A DNA stretch of 64,000 nt from JAXDBM01 sp963709485 (GTDB lineage Bacteria; Desulfobacterota; Syntrophia; Syntrophales; Fen-1087): positions 434,001 through 498,000 of the forward strand of contig CAVPWE010000005.1 in assembly GCA_963709485.1 (NCBI GenBank), in the 5' to 3' direction. Under the pieces are notes generated by a model. That model had not been told where the DNA came from, searched no databases, and saw only the letters and a list, made by a program, of their open reading frames with translations. A program made the position numbers and the translations under genes. Positions 16,197 through 27,718 of the stretch are shown one piece after another; within the stretch, counting starts at the first letter, position 1, and each line of letters begins with the position of its first letter.

Positions 16197-18071
16197 ATGA
16201 TAACGAAGATTTTCAAGATGCTCGTTGTGATGATACCATTGTTTCTGATCCTTGTCGTTCAAAGCTGGGCATTGCAGGAACCTACCCATATGTCGATAAA
16301 CGAGTATATTGCCCAGAATACCCTCAACAGTTTTTCCCTAGATAACTACTTAAAAACCCAACTGGGAATGACCAACGGCTATAATACTTTTTTTGATAAC
16401 AAAGAAATTTTTAAGTGGCTACGAGACGGTGGTGCGTCAGAAGACGTTTTTATCCGCTTCCTAAACCATTTCCACAACCCCCTCACGGATAAGAGGCTTG
16501 ATCTGTGGATATGGGGCATGACTGTGAAATCCGCCGTCGACTGGGCGCAGATGACCGCGGGCACACAGGGCGTCACCGGCAACTATTCCTGGAACGATGT
16601 GCGGGTCTATTATTTCTGGGCTCTTGCATCAGACAGCAGGAACATGCGGGAGCATTATTTTGCAGAGACATTCAGGGGGTTGGGGCAGGTTATGCACCTC
16701 GTAGAGGATATGTCTTCGCCCGCACACACACGCTACGACCAGCATCTCTTCATCGAGGGGTATGAGAGCTGGGCACGTCGAAATGTGACCCTGTCAGAAG
16801 ATTCCACAAGACTGCTTATTTCAGGAGAACCTTCTCTCCACATCTTCTTTCAACCCAGCGCTTCATATCCTGTAAATGTCCGGAACCTCTTCGACACAAA
16901 CCAGTATACGGATGTCAACCCCGACCCCGCCTTCACCCTGAACAGCAATATCGGCCTTTCCGAATACACGAATGCGAATTTCTTCAGCGACGATACCATT
17001 GATTCCCAAATATTCCCTTCACCCCGGATTGACAGCGCAAAAAAAGTGTCCATCGATTACGCAAGCCCAAACGGCACGTATAAAAGAGAGTATTTCTATC
17101 AAGCTTGCAATGAGGAAAGCTGCGGCAAGACGAAGGCATGCAGCCAGCTGAACACAGGGTCTTACTTGCTCTCCGCCGTCGATTACTACGACTACTGGAG
17201 ACGCGACATTCTCATCGGCAGCGGCATTGACCTGCCGGTCATTCCGGCTTTGGACGAAAACGTGTACGGCGATTACGCGCAATTTCTCATCCCCCGCGCG
17301 ATCGGCTATTCCTCCCAGTTGCTGGGCTATTTTTTCCGTGGGCAGATAGAGGTGGCGGAGATGCCCGTCTTTGACGATCGGAATGAGAAGTTGCAGACGC
17401 TGTACGTCACCGTTCGGAATGTCACGCCCACGGGGGAGACGATGAAGGGCGGCGGCCAAAGCGGCTGCCTGATGCTTTCGTGGCGTTATGCGCCTTCCGA
17501 CGGTTCAAGCGAGGTATGGGGGCGATACCCCTATTGCGTATCGTTGCCGAAGGATCTGCCGTACGGGAAGGACGGCAGCGGGAATGCGATTGATGATGAC
17601 GAACATGAGACGACGATTGTCTTCGACAATCTGGATCAGATACAGAGCGCACCCATCTGGAAAAAAGACTATCCCCGTGTTGCATTCACGCTTGCCTACG
17701 TCGGCACGCTCGGGAACGAAACCATGCTCCCTTCCGGCACGCCGGGACAGATCAGCATCTCCGGCGCCGTCATCGGCAAGCACTTCACACCTTCGTTATC
17801 GATCGCCTTCGACGAGGAATGGATGACATCCCCCCGGGGCGATAATCTCGTGTGGTACATGAGCCACGACGCCGCGGGCGGGGTGGCGGACCCGAGGTTC
17901 TGCAATAATTTGTCCTGCTCCGATCCCATCTCCTGTCCCGGACGAAGCCGGGAGGGCGACGGACCTTGTCGATTCCGCAAACGGGGGAAGTCTGATCATG
18001 AACAATATTCGATACGCCAAGCCTTCCTGCGATCCGTCGTCGGGGGGTTACAGTTCCTTCCATTGCAATGA
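16197..18071 (+). CDS. Exported zinc phospholipase C-like protein, frameshifted near its 3' end
   Basis: 624 aa as read. The signal peptide is MITKIFKMLVVMIPLFLILV. The helical region 70-190 has the ligand pattern of the Zn-dependent phospholipase C/S1-P1 nuclease fold: FLNHFHNP (about 87-94), a Trp/Asp-rich WIWGMTVKSAVDWAQ, HYFAETFRGLGQVMHLVED and MSSPAHTRYDQHLF (histidines at about 166, 175, 182). Residues about 380-590 look like beta-rich accessory domains. After about 17920 (CSDPIS) the sense moves to the +1 frame (PSPVPDEAGRATDLVDSANG ... SLIMNNIRYAKPS). The last 45 residues of this reading are therefore spurious, and the true protein continues in the 17998-18543 frame. The 5' half is AT-richer than its surroundings, fitting recent acquisition. 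Confidence 0.65.
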   Translation: MITKIFKMLVVMIPLFLILVVQSWALQEPTHMSINEYIAQNTLNSFSLDNYLKTQLGMTNGYNTFFDNKEIFKWLRDGGASEDVFIRFLNHFHNPLTDKRLDLWIWGMTVKSAVDWAQMTAGTQGVTGNYSWNDVRVYYFWALASDSRNMREHYFAETFRGLGQVMHLVEDMSSPAHTRYDQHLFIEGYESWARRNVTLSEDSTRLLISGEPSLHIFFQPSASYPVNVRNLFDTNQYTDVNPDPAFTLNSNIGLSEYTNANFFSDDTIDSQIFPSPRIDSAKKVSIDYASPNGTYKREYFYQACNEESCGKTKACSQLNTGSYLLSAVDYYDYWRRDILIGSGIDLPVIPALDENVYGDYAQFLIPRAIGYSSQLLGYFFRGQIEVAEMPVFDDRNEKLQTLYVTVRNVTPTGETMKGGGQSGCLMLSWRYAPSDGSSEVWGRYPYCVSLPKDLPYGKDGSGNAIDDDEHETTIVFDNLDQIQSAPIWKKDYPRVAFTLAYVGTLGNETMLPSGTPGQISISGAVIGKHFTPSLSIAFDEEWMTSPRGDNLVWYMSHDAAGGVADPRFCNNLSCSDPISCPGRSREGDGPCRFRKRGKSDHEQYSIRQAFLRSVVGGLQFLPLQ

Positions 18072-18543
18072 AGCCCTGATCGGCTACCACTATTTATCGG
18101 GCGATGCATACAACCCATTTGACAGCAGCGCCGGCAGGTCTGTTTTCCCCGTTGAGATTACAAAAGATTCGTATCTTCAGATCAGCGTGGACGAGATGTC
18201 CGTCAGCCCCGTTCCTCCGGAAACCGGTTACGCGACGGCCTACCAGGCGGTGGAGTTTTATTTCAGTCACGGGTATGTATTGCAGTACTCCGTGGGCGAC
18301 CAGTTCCTTTATAATCCTTCTCCCTATGTCGGTTATTTCTATCTCGATCCCGGCCATATCAACGCGGATAATATCTACGAACTGTTCGCGATGTACGGTT
18401 TCCCGACCCCGCCTCCGGACCTAAAGCTGAACAACATCCGCATCGTCCAGCAGACCTTTCCGGAGCTGCCCTGTAATCTCGGATATACACAGACAATGAA
18501 GCTCGATCTCATTCGCATCGGCGAGATGAAACCGCTCCATTAG
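17998..18543 (+). CDS. C-terminal part of the phospholipase C-like protein, in the +1 frame
   Basis: 181 aa from ATG 17998, but the frame is open and protein-like back to about 17923 (IPSPVPDEAGRATDLVDSAN). It therefore continues the preceding gene after a +1 shift and is not a separate gene. The segment is beta-rich and aromatic (YLQISVDEMSVSPVPPETGY, FYLDPGHINADNIYELFAMY), with a terminal KLDLIRIGEM strand, like a C-terminal sandwich domain. There is no ribosome site at 17998. The repaired product would be about 781 aa. I do not recognise the domain. Confidence 0.5.
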   Translation: MNNIRYAKPSCDPSSGGYSSFHCNEALIGYHYLSGDAYNPFDSSAGRSVFPVEITKDSYLQISVDEMSVSPVPPETGYATAYQAVEFYFSHGYVLQYSVGDQFLYNPSPYVGYFYLDPGHINADNIYELFAMYGFPTPPPDLKLNNIRIVQQTFPELPCNLGYTQTMKLDLIRIGEMKPLH

Positions 18544-18795
18544 CCGCAGTCATCGTTCATTTGATCCATTGCAGCCAGCAAAGCCTGCGGGTTTGACCGC
18601 TGTTCCTGTTTCAAGCTTTTCTTTGACAGTTGTTGAACGGGCAGTTTTTGTCACCTGCTGTCATCGTTGGATCGCTTTGCTCAAGCCGGACGGGAAGGTC
18701 ACCAATGTATCGTCCGCATGAATGGAAAGATGGCCCGGAAGGATTCGGCGGCCCGGCGGTTTCCCGGCGTTGGTTCCGCGCAAGAATGCCGACAC

Positions 18796-20235
18796 TCAGA
18801 ACAGGCCGGGCATCTCCTGCTGTTCGAAACAGAATTTTCCGATGTCCTTCGGCGGCGGGAGAGGATAGTTGCCGGAGTAGCAGGCCAGGCAGAAATGGTC
18901 CGGGTTCATGCCGGTGGCGGCCACCATCCCCTCGATGCTCAGGTAGTGCAGGGAGTCGAGCCCGATGAACTTGGCGATCTCGGCTTCGGCGCCTTTCTGC
19001 GCGGCGATCAGCTCGCCCTTGGACGAAAAGTCGATCCCGTAGGGGCAGGGGTGGCGCGTGGGCGGGCAGCTCACCGCCATGTGAATCTCGGTGGCGCCGT
19101 TTTCCCGCAGATTCCGGACGCGGTTCCGGCTGGTCGTCCCCCGAATGATGGAATCCTCTACGATCAGCACCCTCTTGCCGGAGAGAAGCGGCCGCACGGG
19201 GTTCAGCTTGACGCGGACGCCGAAATCCCGCATGGCCTGCGTCGGCTGGATAAAGGTACGGCCCACATAGTGGTTGCGGATCATCCCCATCTCGAAGGGC
19301 AGCCCGCTCTCCTCGGCATACCCGAGGGCGGCGTAGTTGCCCGAATCCGGGAAGGGCATGACGAGGTCGACATCCGGCCGGTATTCCCGGGCCATGCCGT
19401 GGCCGAGGCGCTTCCGGCAGAGATAGACATTCTCCCCGAAGATCTGGCTGTCCGGGCGGGCAAAATAGATCAGCTCGAAGATGCAGTGGGCCGGTTTCAC
19501 CCGGGGATAGGGCGTCAGGCTCTGCACCCCCGACTCGTCGATGACGATAATCTCGCCGGGCTCCACGTCCCGAAGGTACCTTGCCCCCACCAGGTCCAGG
19601 GCGCAGGTTTCCGAGGCGACCACCCACCCCCCGTTGAACGCGCCCAGGCAGAGGGGCCTGAAGCCGCGCGGATCGCGGGCGGCGACCACCTTGCCGCGGG
19701 TCATCATGACCAGGCTGTAAGCGCCCTGAACACGCCCGAGCGCATAGACGAGGGCCGCCTCGAAGCCGATTTTCAGGTGCGGCGCCATGAGGTGAATGAT
19801 GACCTCGCTGTCCATAGTGGACTGAAAGATGGAGCCCCGGTCCTCCAGCTCCGCCCGCAGCTCCCGGGCATTGATCAGGTTCCCGTTGTGGCCCAGGGCG
19901 TAGTACTCGTCGCCGTGATGCGCCAGGAAGGGCTGGGCGTTGGAGATGACGGAGGATCCCGTCGTGGAGTAGCGGACATGGCCGATGGCCATCCGGCCGG
20001 GCAGTCCGGACAGCGTATCCTCCCGGAAGACCTCGGAGACCAGGCCCATCCCCTTGCGCTCCAGGATCTGGCATCCGTCCGCGGCGGCGATGCCGGCGCT
20101 TTCCTGTCCCCGGTGCTGCAGGGCAAAGAGCCCGAAGAAGGCCACTCTGGCCGCCTCGTCGTGCCCGTAGACGGCAAAGACGCCGCACTCCTCCCTCGGC
20201 CTGCCGTCCGATTCGTGAAACTGGTCTCTTTCCAT
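18796..20235 (-). CDS. purF: Amidophosphoribosyltransferase (Bacillus-type, with propeptide and Fe-S cysteines)
   Basis: First step of purine synthesis: PRPP + glutamine to phosphoribosylamine. 479 aa from ATG 20235 (GGAAGG 8 nt upstream). Residues 1-16 are a propeptide ahead of the catalytic Cys17 in CGVFAVYGHDEAARVAFFGL. The Ntn glutaminase domain runs to about 235, and the PRPP loop is VLIVEDSIIRGTTS (about 350). Cysteines in VSCPPTRHPCPYGID and HFCLACYSGNYP match the [4Fe-4S]-bearing Bacillus class rather than the E. coli class. It is last gene of the glutamine-centred run, 100 bp after carB; a GC-rich 16-bp palindrome lies in that gap. The 252-bp region downstream (18544-18795) shows no gene. 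Confidence 0.96.
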   Translation of the reverse strand: MERDQFHESDGRPREECGVFAVYGHDEAARVAFFGLFALQHRGQESAGIAAADGCQILERKGMGLVSEVFREDTLSGLPGRMAIGHVRYSTTGSSVISNAQPFLAHHGDEYYALGHNGNLINARELRAELEDRGSIFQSTMDSEVIIHLMAPHLKIGFEAALVYALGRVQGAYSLVMMTRGKVVAARDPRGFRPLCLGAFNGGWVVASETCALDLVGARYLRDVEPGEIIVIDESGVQSLTPYPRVKPAHCIFELIYFARPDSQIFGENVYLCRKRLGHGMAREYRPDVDLVMPFPDSGNYAALGYAEESGLPFEMGMIRNHYVGRTFIQPTQAMRDFGVRVKLNPVRPLLSGKRVLIVEDSIIRGTTSRNRVRNLRENGATEIHMAVSCPPTRHPCPYGIDFSSKGELIAAQKGAEAEIAKFIGLDSLHYLSIEGMVAATGMNPDHFCLACYSGNYPLPPPKDIGKFCFEQQEMPGLF

Positions 20236-20302
20236 CACACCTTCCCGATCCTCTTCGATGCCGCCCCACGAACGGCACAGAGCCCCCGCTCGGCCGTCTT
20301 CA

Positions 20303-20318
20303 GCCGCCCGCGGGCGGC
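20303..20318 (-). terminator. GC-rich palindrome in the carB-purF gap
   Basis: Perfect 16-bp palindrome GCCGCCCGCGGGCGGC, 17 bp beyond the carB stop. It could fold as a 6-bp stem with a CGCG loop in the carB-purF transcript. No U-tract follows in the operon direction, so it may attenuate or stabilise mRNA rather than end transcription. Confidence 0.3.
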
Positions 20319-20335
20319 GCACCGGATTTTCTTTT

Positions 20336-23554
<3,219 letters not shown>

Positions 23555-23600
23555 CTTCCTTCCAATTCCTTATCCATCCCCCTTCCCCTTCCCCAATTAG

Positions 23601-23626
23601 GGATCAGGGAAGTGTCTTCCTGATCC
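23601..23626 (-). terminator. Hairpin in the guaA-carB gap
   Basis: In the operon direction GGATCAGGAAG, loop ACA, then CTTCCCTGATCC (one bulged base) forms a strong stem 7 bp after the guaA stop. No U-run follows. Instead comes the purine-rich run GGGGAAGGGGAAGGGGG and then the carB ribosome site. This is a candidate attenuator, processing site or transcript-stabilising hairpin. Confidence 0.45.
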
Positions 23627-23632
23627 TTGCTC

Positions 23633-25162
23633 CTATTCCCACTCGATCGTGCTGGGCGGTTTGGAGCTGATGTCGTAGACGACCCGGTTCACCCCCCGGA
23701 CCTCGTTGATGATCCGGTTGGCGATCCTGCCCAGCAGCTCATGGGGAATCCTGGCCCAGTCGGCCGTCATGGCGTCGTCGCTGGTGACGGCGCGGATGGC
23801 CAGGATGTTTTCGTAGGTCCGCTGGTCCCCCATGATGCCCACGCTCTTGACCGGAAGGAGGATGGCGAAGGACTGCCACAGCCGGCGGTACAGGTTGGCC
23901 GCGCGGATCTCGTCCATGAGGATCACATCGGCCCGGCGCAGGATGTCCAGGCGCCTTGCCGTGACCTCGCCGATGATGCGGATGGCCAGACCCGGTCCGG
24001 GAAAGGGCTGGCGCCAGACCAGCTCGTCGGACATCCCCAGCTCCTTGCCGAGGAGCCGGACCTCATCCTTGAAGAGGTGCTTGAGCGGTTCCACCAGCGA
24101 CAGATGCATCTTCTTCGGCAGCCCGCCGACGTTGTGGTGGGACTTGATCACGGCGCTGGGCCCGCCGAATGCCGAACGGGATTCGATGATATCGGGATAG
24201 AGCGTGCCCTGGGCCAGGAACCGCACCCCCCGAATGCGCCGCGCCTCCTTCTCGAAGACCTCGATGAAGGTGCGGCCGATGATCTTCCTCTTCCGCTCCG
24301 GTTCGCCGATCCCCTTCAGGCGGTCCAGGAAGAGCCTTCCGGCCCGGGCAAAGCGCAGGTTGATATGAAAGTGCTTCCGGAAAACGTCCCGGACCTTCTG
24401 CGCCTCCCCTGCCCGAAGGACGCCGTTGTCCACAAAGACGCAGTGCAGCTGCCGGCCGATGGCCTGGTGAAGCAGGACGGCCGCCACGGAGGAGTCCACG
24501 CCGCCGCTCAGGCCGAGGATGACCCTGCCGCTTCCGACCTGGGTGCGGATTTCCTCCACGGCATCCCGCGCGAAGGACTTCATCGTCCAGGTCTTCCGGC
24601 AGCCGCAGATCCGGAAAAGGAAATTCCCGAGCATCCGCTTCCCCTCCGGGGTATGAACCACTTCCGGGTGAAACTGAAGGCCGAAAAAGCGCCGGGCCGG
24701 ATGTTCCGCCGCGGCGACTTTCGTGTTGGGCGTGGACGCCATCACCCGGAACCCTTTGGGCAGCCGGCCGATCGTGTCCCCATGGCTCATCCAGCACCGG
24801 GTCTTTTGTTCAACGCCGGTGAATATCCCCTGCGGGGACCGGATCCGCAGTTCGGCAAAACCGTACTCCCGCCGCTCCGCCCGGATCACCTCGCCGCCCA
24901 GGGCGTCCATCATGAACTGCAGGCCGTAGCAGATTCCGAGAACGGGGATGTTCAGATCAAAGATTCGTCGATCCACGCGCGGGCTTCCCTTTTCGTAGAT
25001 GCTGGCCGGGCCGCCGGAGAGGACGATGCCTTCCGGCCGCATCGCCTCGATCCTGGCAAAGTCGATATCGGGCGGCTCGATCTGGCAGTAGACATGGTGC
25101 TCGCGCACCCGCCGGGCGATCAACTGGTTGTACTGGGAGCCGAAATCGATGATCAGGATCAT
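23633..25162 (-). CDS. guaA: GMP synthase (glutamine-hydrolysing)
   Basis: Converts XMP to GMP using ATP and glutamine-derived ammonia. 509 aa. The class I glutaminase is at residues 1-190, with nucleophile Cys in VLGICYGLQFM and His/Glu in LQFHPEVVHT. The ATP pyrophosphatase domain follows, with P-loop LSGGVDSSVAAVLL (about 224-237). The C-terminal dimerisation/XMP-binding domain ends KPPSTIEWE, the canonical GuaA terminus. ATG 25162 overlaps the carA stop by 4 bp, so the genes are translationally coupled. Its position between carA and carB is notable. Confidence 0.98.
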   Translation of the reverse strand: MILIIDFGSQYNQLIARRVREHHVYCQIEPPDIDFARIEAMRPEGIVLSGGPASIYEKGSPRVDRRIFDLNIPVLGICYGLQFMMDALGGEVIRAERREYGFAELRIRSPQGIFTGVEQKTRCWMSHGDTIGRLPKGFRVMASTPNTKVAAAEHPARRFFGLQFHPEVVHTPEGKRMLGNFLFRICGCRKTWTMKSFARDAVEEIRTQVGSGRVILGLSGGVDSSVAAVLLHQAIGRQLHCVFVDNGVLRAGEAQKVRDVFRKHFHINLRFARAGRLFLDRLKGIGEPERKRKIIGRTFIEVFEKEARRIRGVRFLAQGTLYPDIIESRSAFGGPSAVIKSHHNVGGLPKKMHLSLVEPLKHLFKDEVRLLGKELGMSDELVWRQPFPGPGLAIRIIGEVTARRLDILRRADVILMDEIRAANLYRRLWQSFAILLPVKSVGIMGDQRTYENILAIRAVTSDDAMTADWARIPHELLGRIANRIINEVRGVNRVVYDISSKPPSTIEWE

Positions 25163-26310
25163 GGCCGTTTCTCCTTTGCTGCAGTCATCCGTTCAACAAA
25201 GCGGTCGAACAGGTAAGCCACATCATGAGGGCCGGGCGCCGCCTCCGGGTGATACTGGACGCTGAACGCGCCCAGATCCGGGCAGTCCATCCCTTCGGAG
25301 GTGTGGTCGTTCAGGTTGTCGTGAGAAAGCTCAGGCCCGGCGGGCAAGGACTCCGGAAGGACATGAAATCCGTGGTTCTGGGAGGTGATTTCCACCCGCC
25401 CGGTTGCCCTGTTTTTGACGGGCTGGTTGATGCCGTGATGGCCGAATTTCAGCTTGCCGGTTTTACCCCCCAGGGCCTGGCCGAGGATCTGATGGCCGAG
25501 ACAGATGCCGAACAGCGGAATTCTGCCCAGCACCTCGCGGGCCGCATCCACAATGTACGGGAGGGCGGCCGGGTCGCCGGGGCCGTTGGAAAAAAGAACA
25601 CCGTCGGGCTGACGGGACAGGATGTCTTGGCCGGTGGCCGTCGCGGGCAGCACGATGACATCGCAGCCCCGCTTTTCGAGATGCCGCAGGATGTTGTATT
25701 TCACGCCGCAGTCGATGACGACAACGAGCAGCGGATCATTTTTCCGCCCTTTTTTTGCGGCCCGCAGCGTCTGCGGCTTGTTGTTTTTCCAGCGATAGGG
25801 CTTCCGGCAGGTCACTTCCCGGATCAGGTCCCGGCCCACCAAACCCGGATAAGCCCGGACCCGCGCCAGCAGGGTGTCCATGTCTCTCGTTTCCGTCGTC
25901 AGGATTCCCCGCATCGCCCCCTGCACGCGCAGCCTGCGGGTCAGCGCCCGGGTGTCTATCCCTTCCACGCCCAGCTTGCCCTTGGACTCCAGAAAGGCCT
26001 TCAGGGTCCCGCCGCTGCGCCAGTTGCTCGGATCATCCTGATATTCCCTGACGATAAATCCCTCCAGGTGGATGCCCGCGGATTCCATGTCCTCCCCGTT
26101 GATGCCGGTGTTGCCGATCAGGGGATAGGTCATGGCCACGATCTGACCCTTGTAGGAGGGATCGGTGAGGATTTCCTGGTAGCCCGTCATGCCGGTATTG
26201 AAGACCACTTCCCCCAGGACCTCGCCCCTCCCGGCAAAGGCCTGGCCGGGGAAAACGCTCCCGTCCTCGAGAACCAGAAGTGCGGATGGCTGCTCCTTCA
26301 GCAGGGACAA
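25159..26310 (-). CDS. carA: Carbamoyl-phosphate synthase, small (glutaminase) subunit
   Basis: Hydrolyses glutamine and delivers ammonia to CarB. 383 aa. The N-terminal CPSase domain (SALLVLEDGSVFPGQAFAGR, VFNTGMTGYQEILTDPSY) spans 1-150. The class I glutaminase is at about 190-375, with Cys in IPLFGICLGHQIL and the His/Glu pair in VQYHPEAAPGPHD. It starts 12 bp after glnA and overlaps guaA by 4 bp, well inside the glutamine gene run. Confidence 0.97.
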   Translation of the reverse strand: MSLLKEQPSALLVLEDGSVFPGQAFAGRGEVLGEVVFNTGMTGYQEILTDPSYKGQIVAMTYPLIGNTGINGEDMESAGIHLEGFIVREYQDDPSNWRSGGTLKAFLESKGKLGVEGIDTRALTRRLRVQGAMRGILTTETRDMDTLLARVRAYPGLVGRDLIREVTCRKPYRWKNNKPQTLRAAKKGRKNDPLLVVVIDCGVKYNILRHLEKRGCDVIVLPATATGQDILSRQPDGVLFSNGPGDPAALPYIVDAAREVLGRIPLFGICLGHQILGQALGGKTGKLKFGHHGINQPVKNRATGRVEITSQNHGFHVLPESLPAGPELSHDNLNDHTSEGMDCPDLGAFSVQYHPEAAPGPHDVAYLFDRFVERMTAAKEKRP

Positions 26311-26322
26311 GTTTCAACTCCC

Positions 26323-27654
26323 CTACAGCATCGGTAGATAGCGGTCGAGTTCGAACTGGCTGACATGGGTGCGGAAGCGGTCCCATTCCAGCCTCTTGTT
26401 TTCCAGAAACTTCTCGAAAATGTGATCGCCCAGCGTATCCCGGACGAGCTTGCTCTTTTCGGTCAGGGTCATGGCCTGGTGGAGGCTGCCCGGCAGGGAA
26501 ACGATCCCGGCCTTCTCGCGGGCTTTCTCATCCATTTCAAAAATGTCCTCTTCCACCGGATCGGGCAGTTTGTACCCTTTTTCCACCCCCTTCATCCCCG
26601 CGGCCAGCATGACCGCGAAGGCCAGGTAGGGGTTGCAGGCCGGATCCGGCGACCGGTACTCGATGCGCGTGGCCTTTTCCTTGCCCGGCTTGTACATGGG
26701 CACCCGGATCATGGCGGAGCGGTTTCGCCTGGCCCAGGAGACGTACACCGGCGCCTCGTAGCCCGGAACCAGCCGCTTGTAGGAGTTCACCCACTGGTTG
26801 CAGACCGTGGTTATTTCCGGGGCGTGCACCATCAGGCCGGCAATGTAGCTTTTCGCCAATTTCGACAGATTGTACTTGTCCTTCCCGTCGAAAAATGCGT
26901 TCTTCCCGTTCTTGAACAACGACTGGTGGGTGTGCATGCCGCTGCCGTTCTGGCCGAAGATGGGCTTCGGCATGAACGTGGCATAGACGCCGTTCTGACG
27001 GGCGATTTCCTTGACGGCCGTGCGGTAGGACATGACCTTGTCGGCCATCCTCAGGGCTTCGTCATAGCGAAGATCGATTTCGTGCTGGCTGGGCGCCACC
27101 TCATGGTGCGAGTATTCCACCCGGATCCCCAGGTCCTGCAGCGTGAAGATGGTCTGACGCCGCAGGTCCGTCGCCCGGTCGATGGGAAGGCCGTCAAAGT
27201 AGCCGCCCTGATCGAGGATCTCCGTCCCCTTCTCGTTTTGAAAGTAGAAGAATTCCAGCTCCGGTCCCACCAGGTAGGTGTAACCCTGATCGGCAACCTT
27301 CCTGATCGCCCGTTTCAGGACATAACGGGGGTCGCCTTCATAGGGGGTCCCGTCCGGATTCTGGATATCACAGATCATCCGGGCCACCGGCCGGTCTGAG
27401 GGCCGCCAGGGGATCATCTGGAAGGTCGTCGGATCGGCCATGGCGATCATGTCGCTCTCTTCGATCCGCGCGAATCCCTCGATGGAGGAACCGTCGAAGC
27501 CCATGCCCTCTTCAATCCCCTCTTCCAGTTCCGACGGCGTGATGCTGAACACCTTCTGCATCCCCAGGACGTCCGTGAACCAGAATTGAACAAAGCTGAC
27601 ATTGTAATCCTTCACCGCCTTCAGGACATCCTTTTTCGTTTTGCACTCAAACAT
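26323..27654 (-). CDS. glnA: Glutamine synthetase, type I (alpha-like)
   Basis: Makes glutamine from glutamate, ammonia and ATP. 443 aa from ATG 27654 (MFECKTKKDVLKAVKDYNVS; AGAGAGG upstream). The frame runs open further back, but only as read-through of non-family sequence. It has MGFDGSSIEGFARIEESDM, the catalytic-core EYSHHEVAPSQHEIDLRYD, ATP-site GSGMHTHQSLF and RIEYRSPDPACNPYLA. The length and the C-terminal segment (KGYKLPDPVEEDIFEMDEKA) fit the GSI-alpha class. The adenylylation tyrosine loop of GSI-beta is not seen, so control is probably transcriptional or allosteric. It lies 64 bp after the glutamate synthase genes and 12 bp before carA. Confidence 0.97.
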   Translation of the reverse strand: MFECKTKKDVLKAVKDYNVSFVQFWFTDVLGMQKVFSITPSELEEGIEEGMGFDGSSIEGFARIEESDMIAMADPTTFQMIPWRPSDRPVARMICDIQNPDGTPYEGDPRYVLKRAIRKVADQGYTYLVGPELEFFYFQNEKGTEILDQGGYFDGLPIDRATDLRRQTIFTLQDLGIRVEYSHHEVAPSQHEIDLRYDEALRMADKVMSYRTAVKEIARQNGVYATFMPKPIFGQNGSGMHTHQSLFKNGKNAFFDGKDKYNLSKLAKSYIAGLMVHAPEITTVCNQWVNSYKRLVPGYEAPVYVSWARRNRSAMIRVPMYKPGKEKATRIEYRSPDPACNPYLAFAVMLAAGMKGVEKGYKLPDPVEEDIFEMDEKAREKAGIVSLPGSLHQAMTLTEKSKLVRDTLGDHIFEKFLENKRLEWDRFRTHVSQFELDRYLPML

Positions 27655-27718
27655 GCTGAACCTCTCTTTCTTCTGATGTTTTATTTTCAAATCCGTTCGG
27701 TCTGATCCGTTCTTCGCG

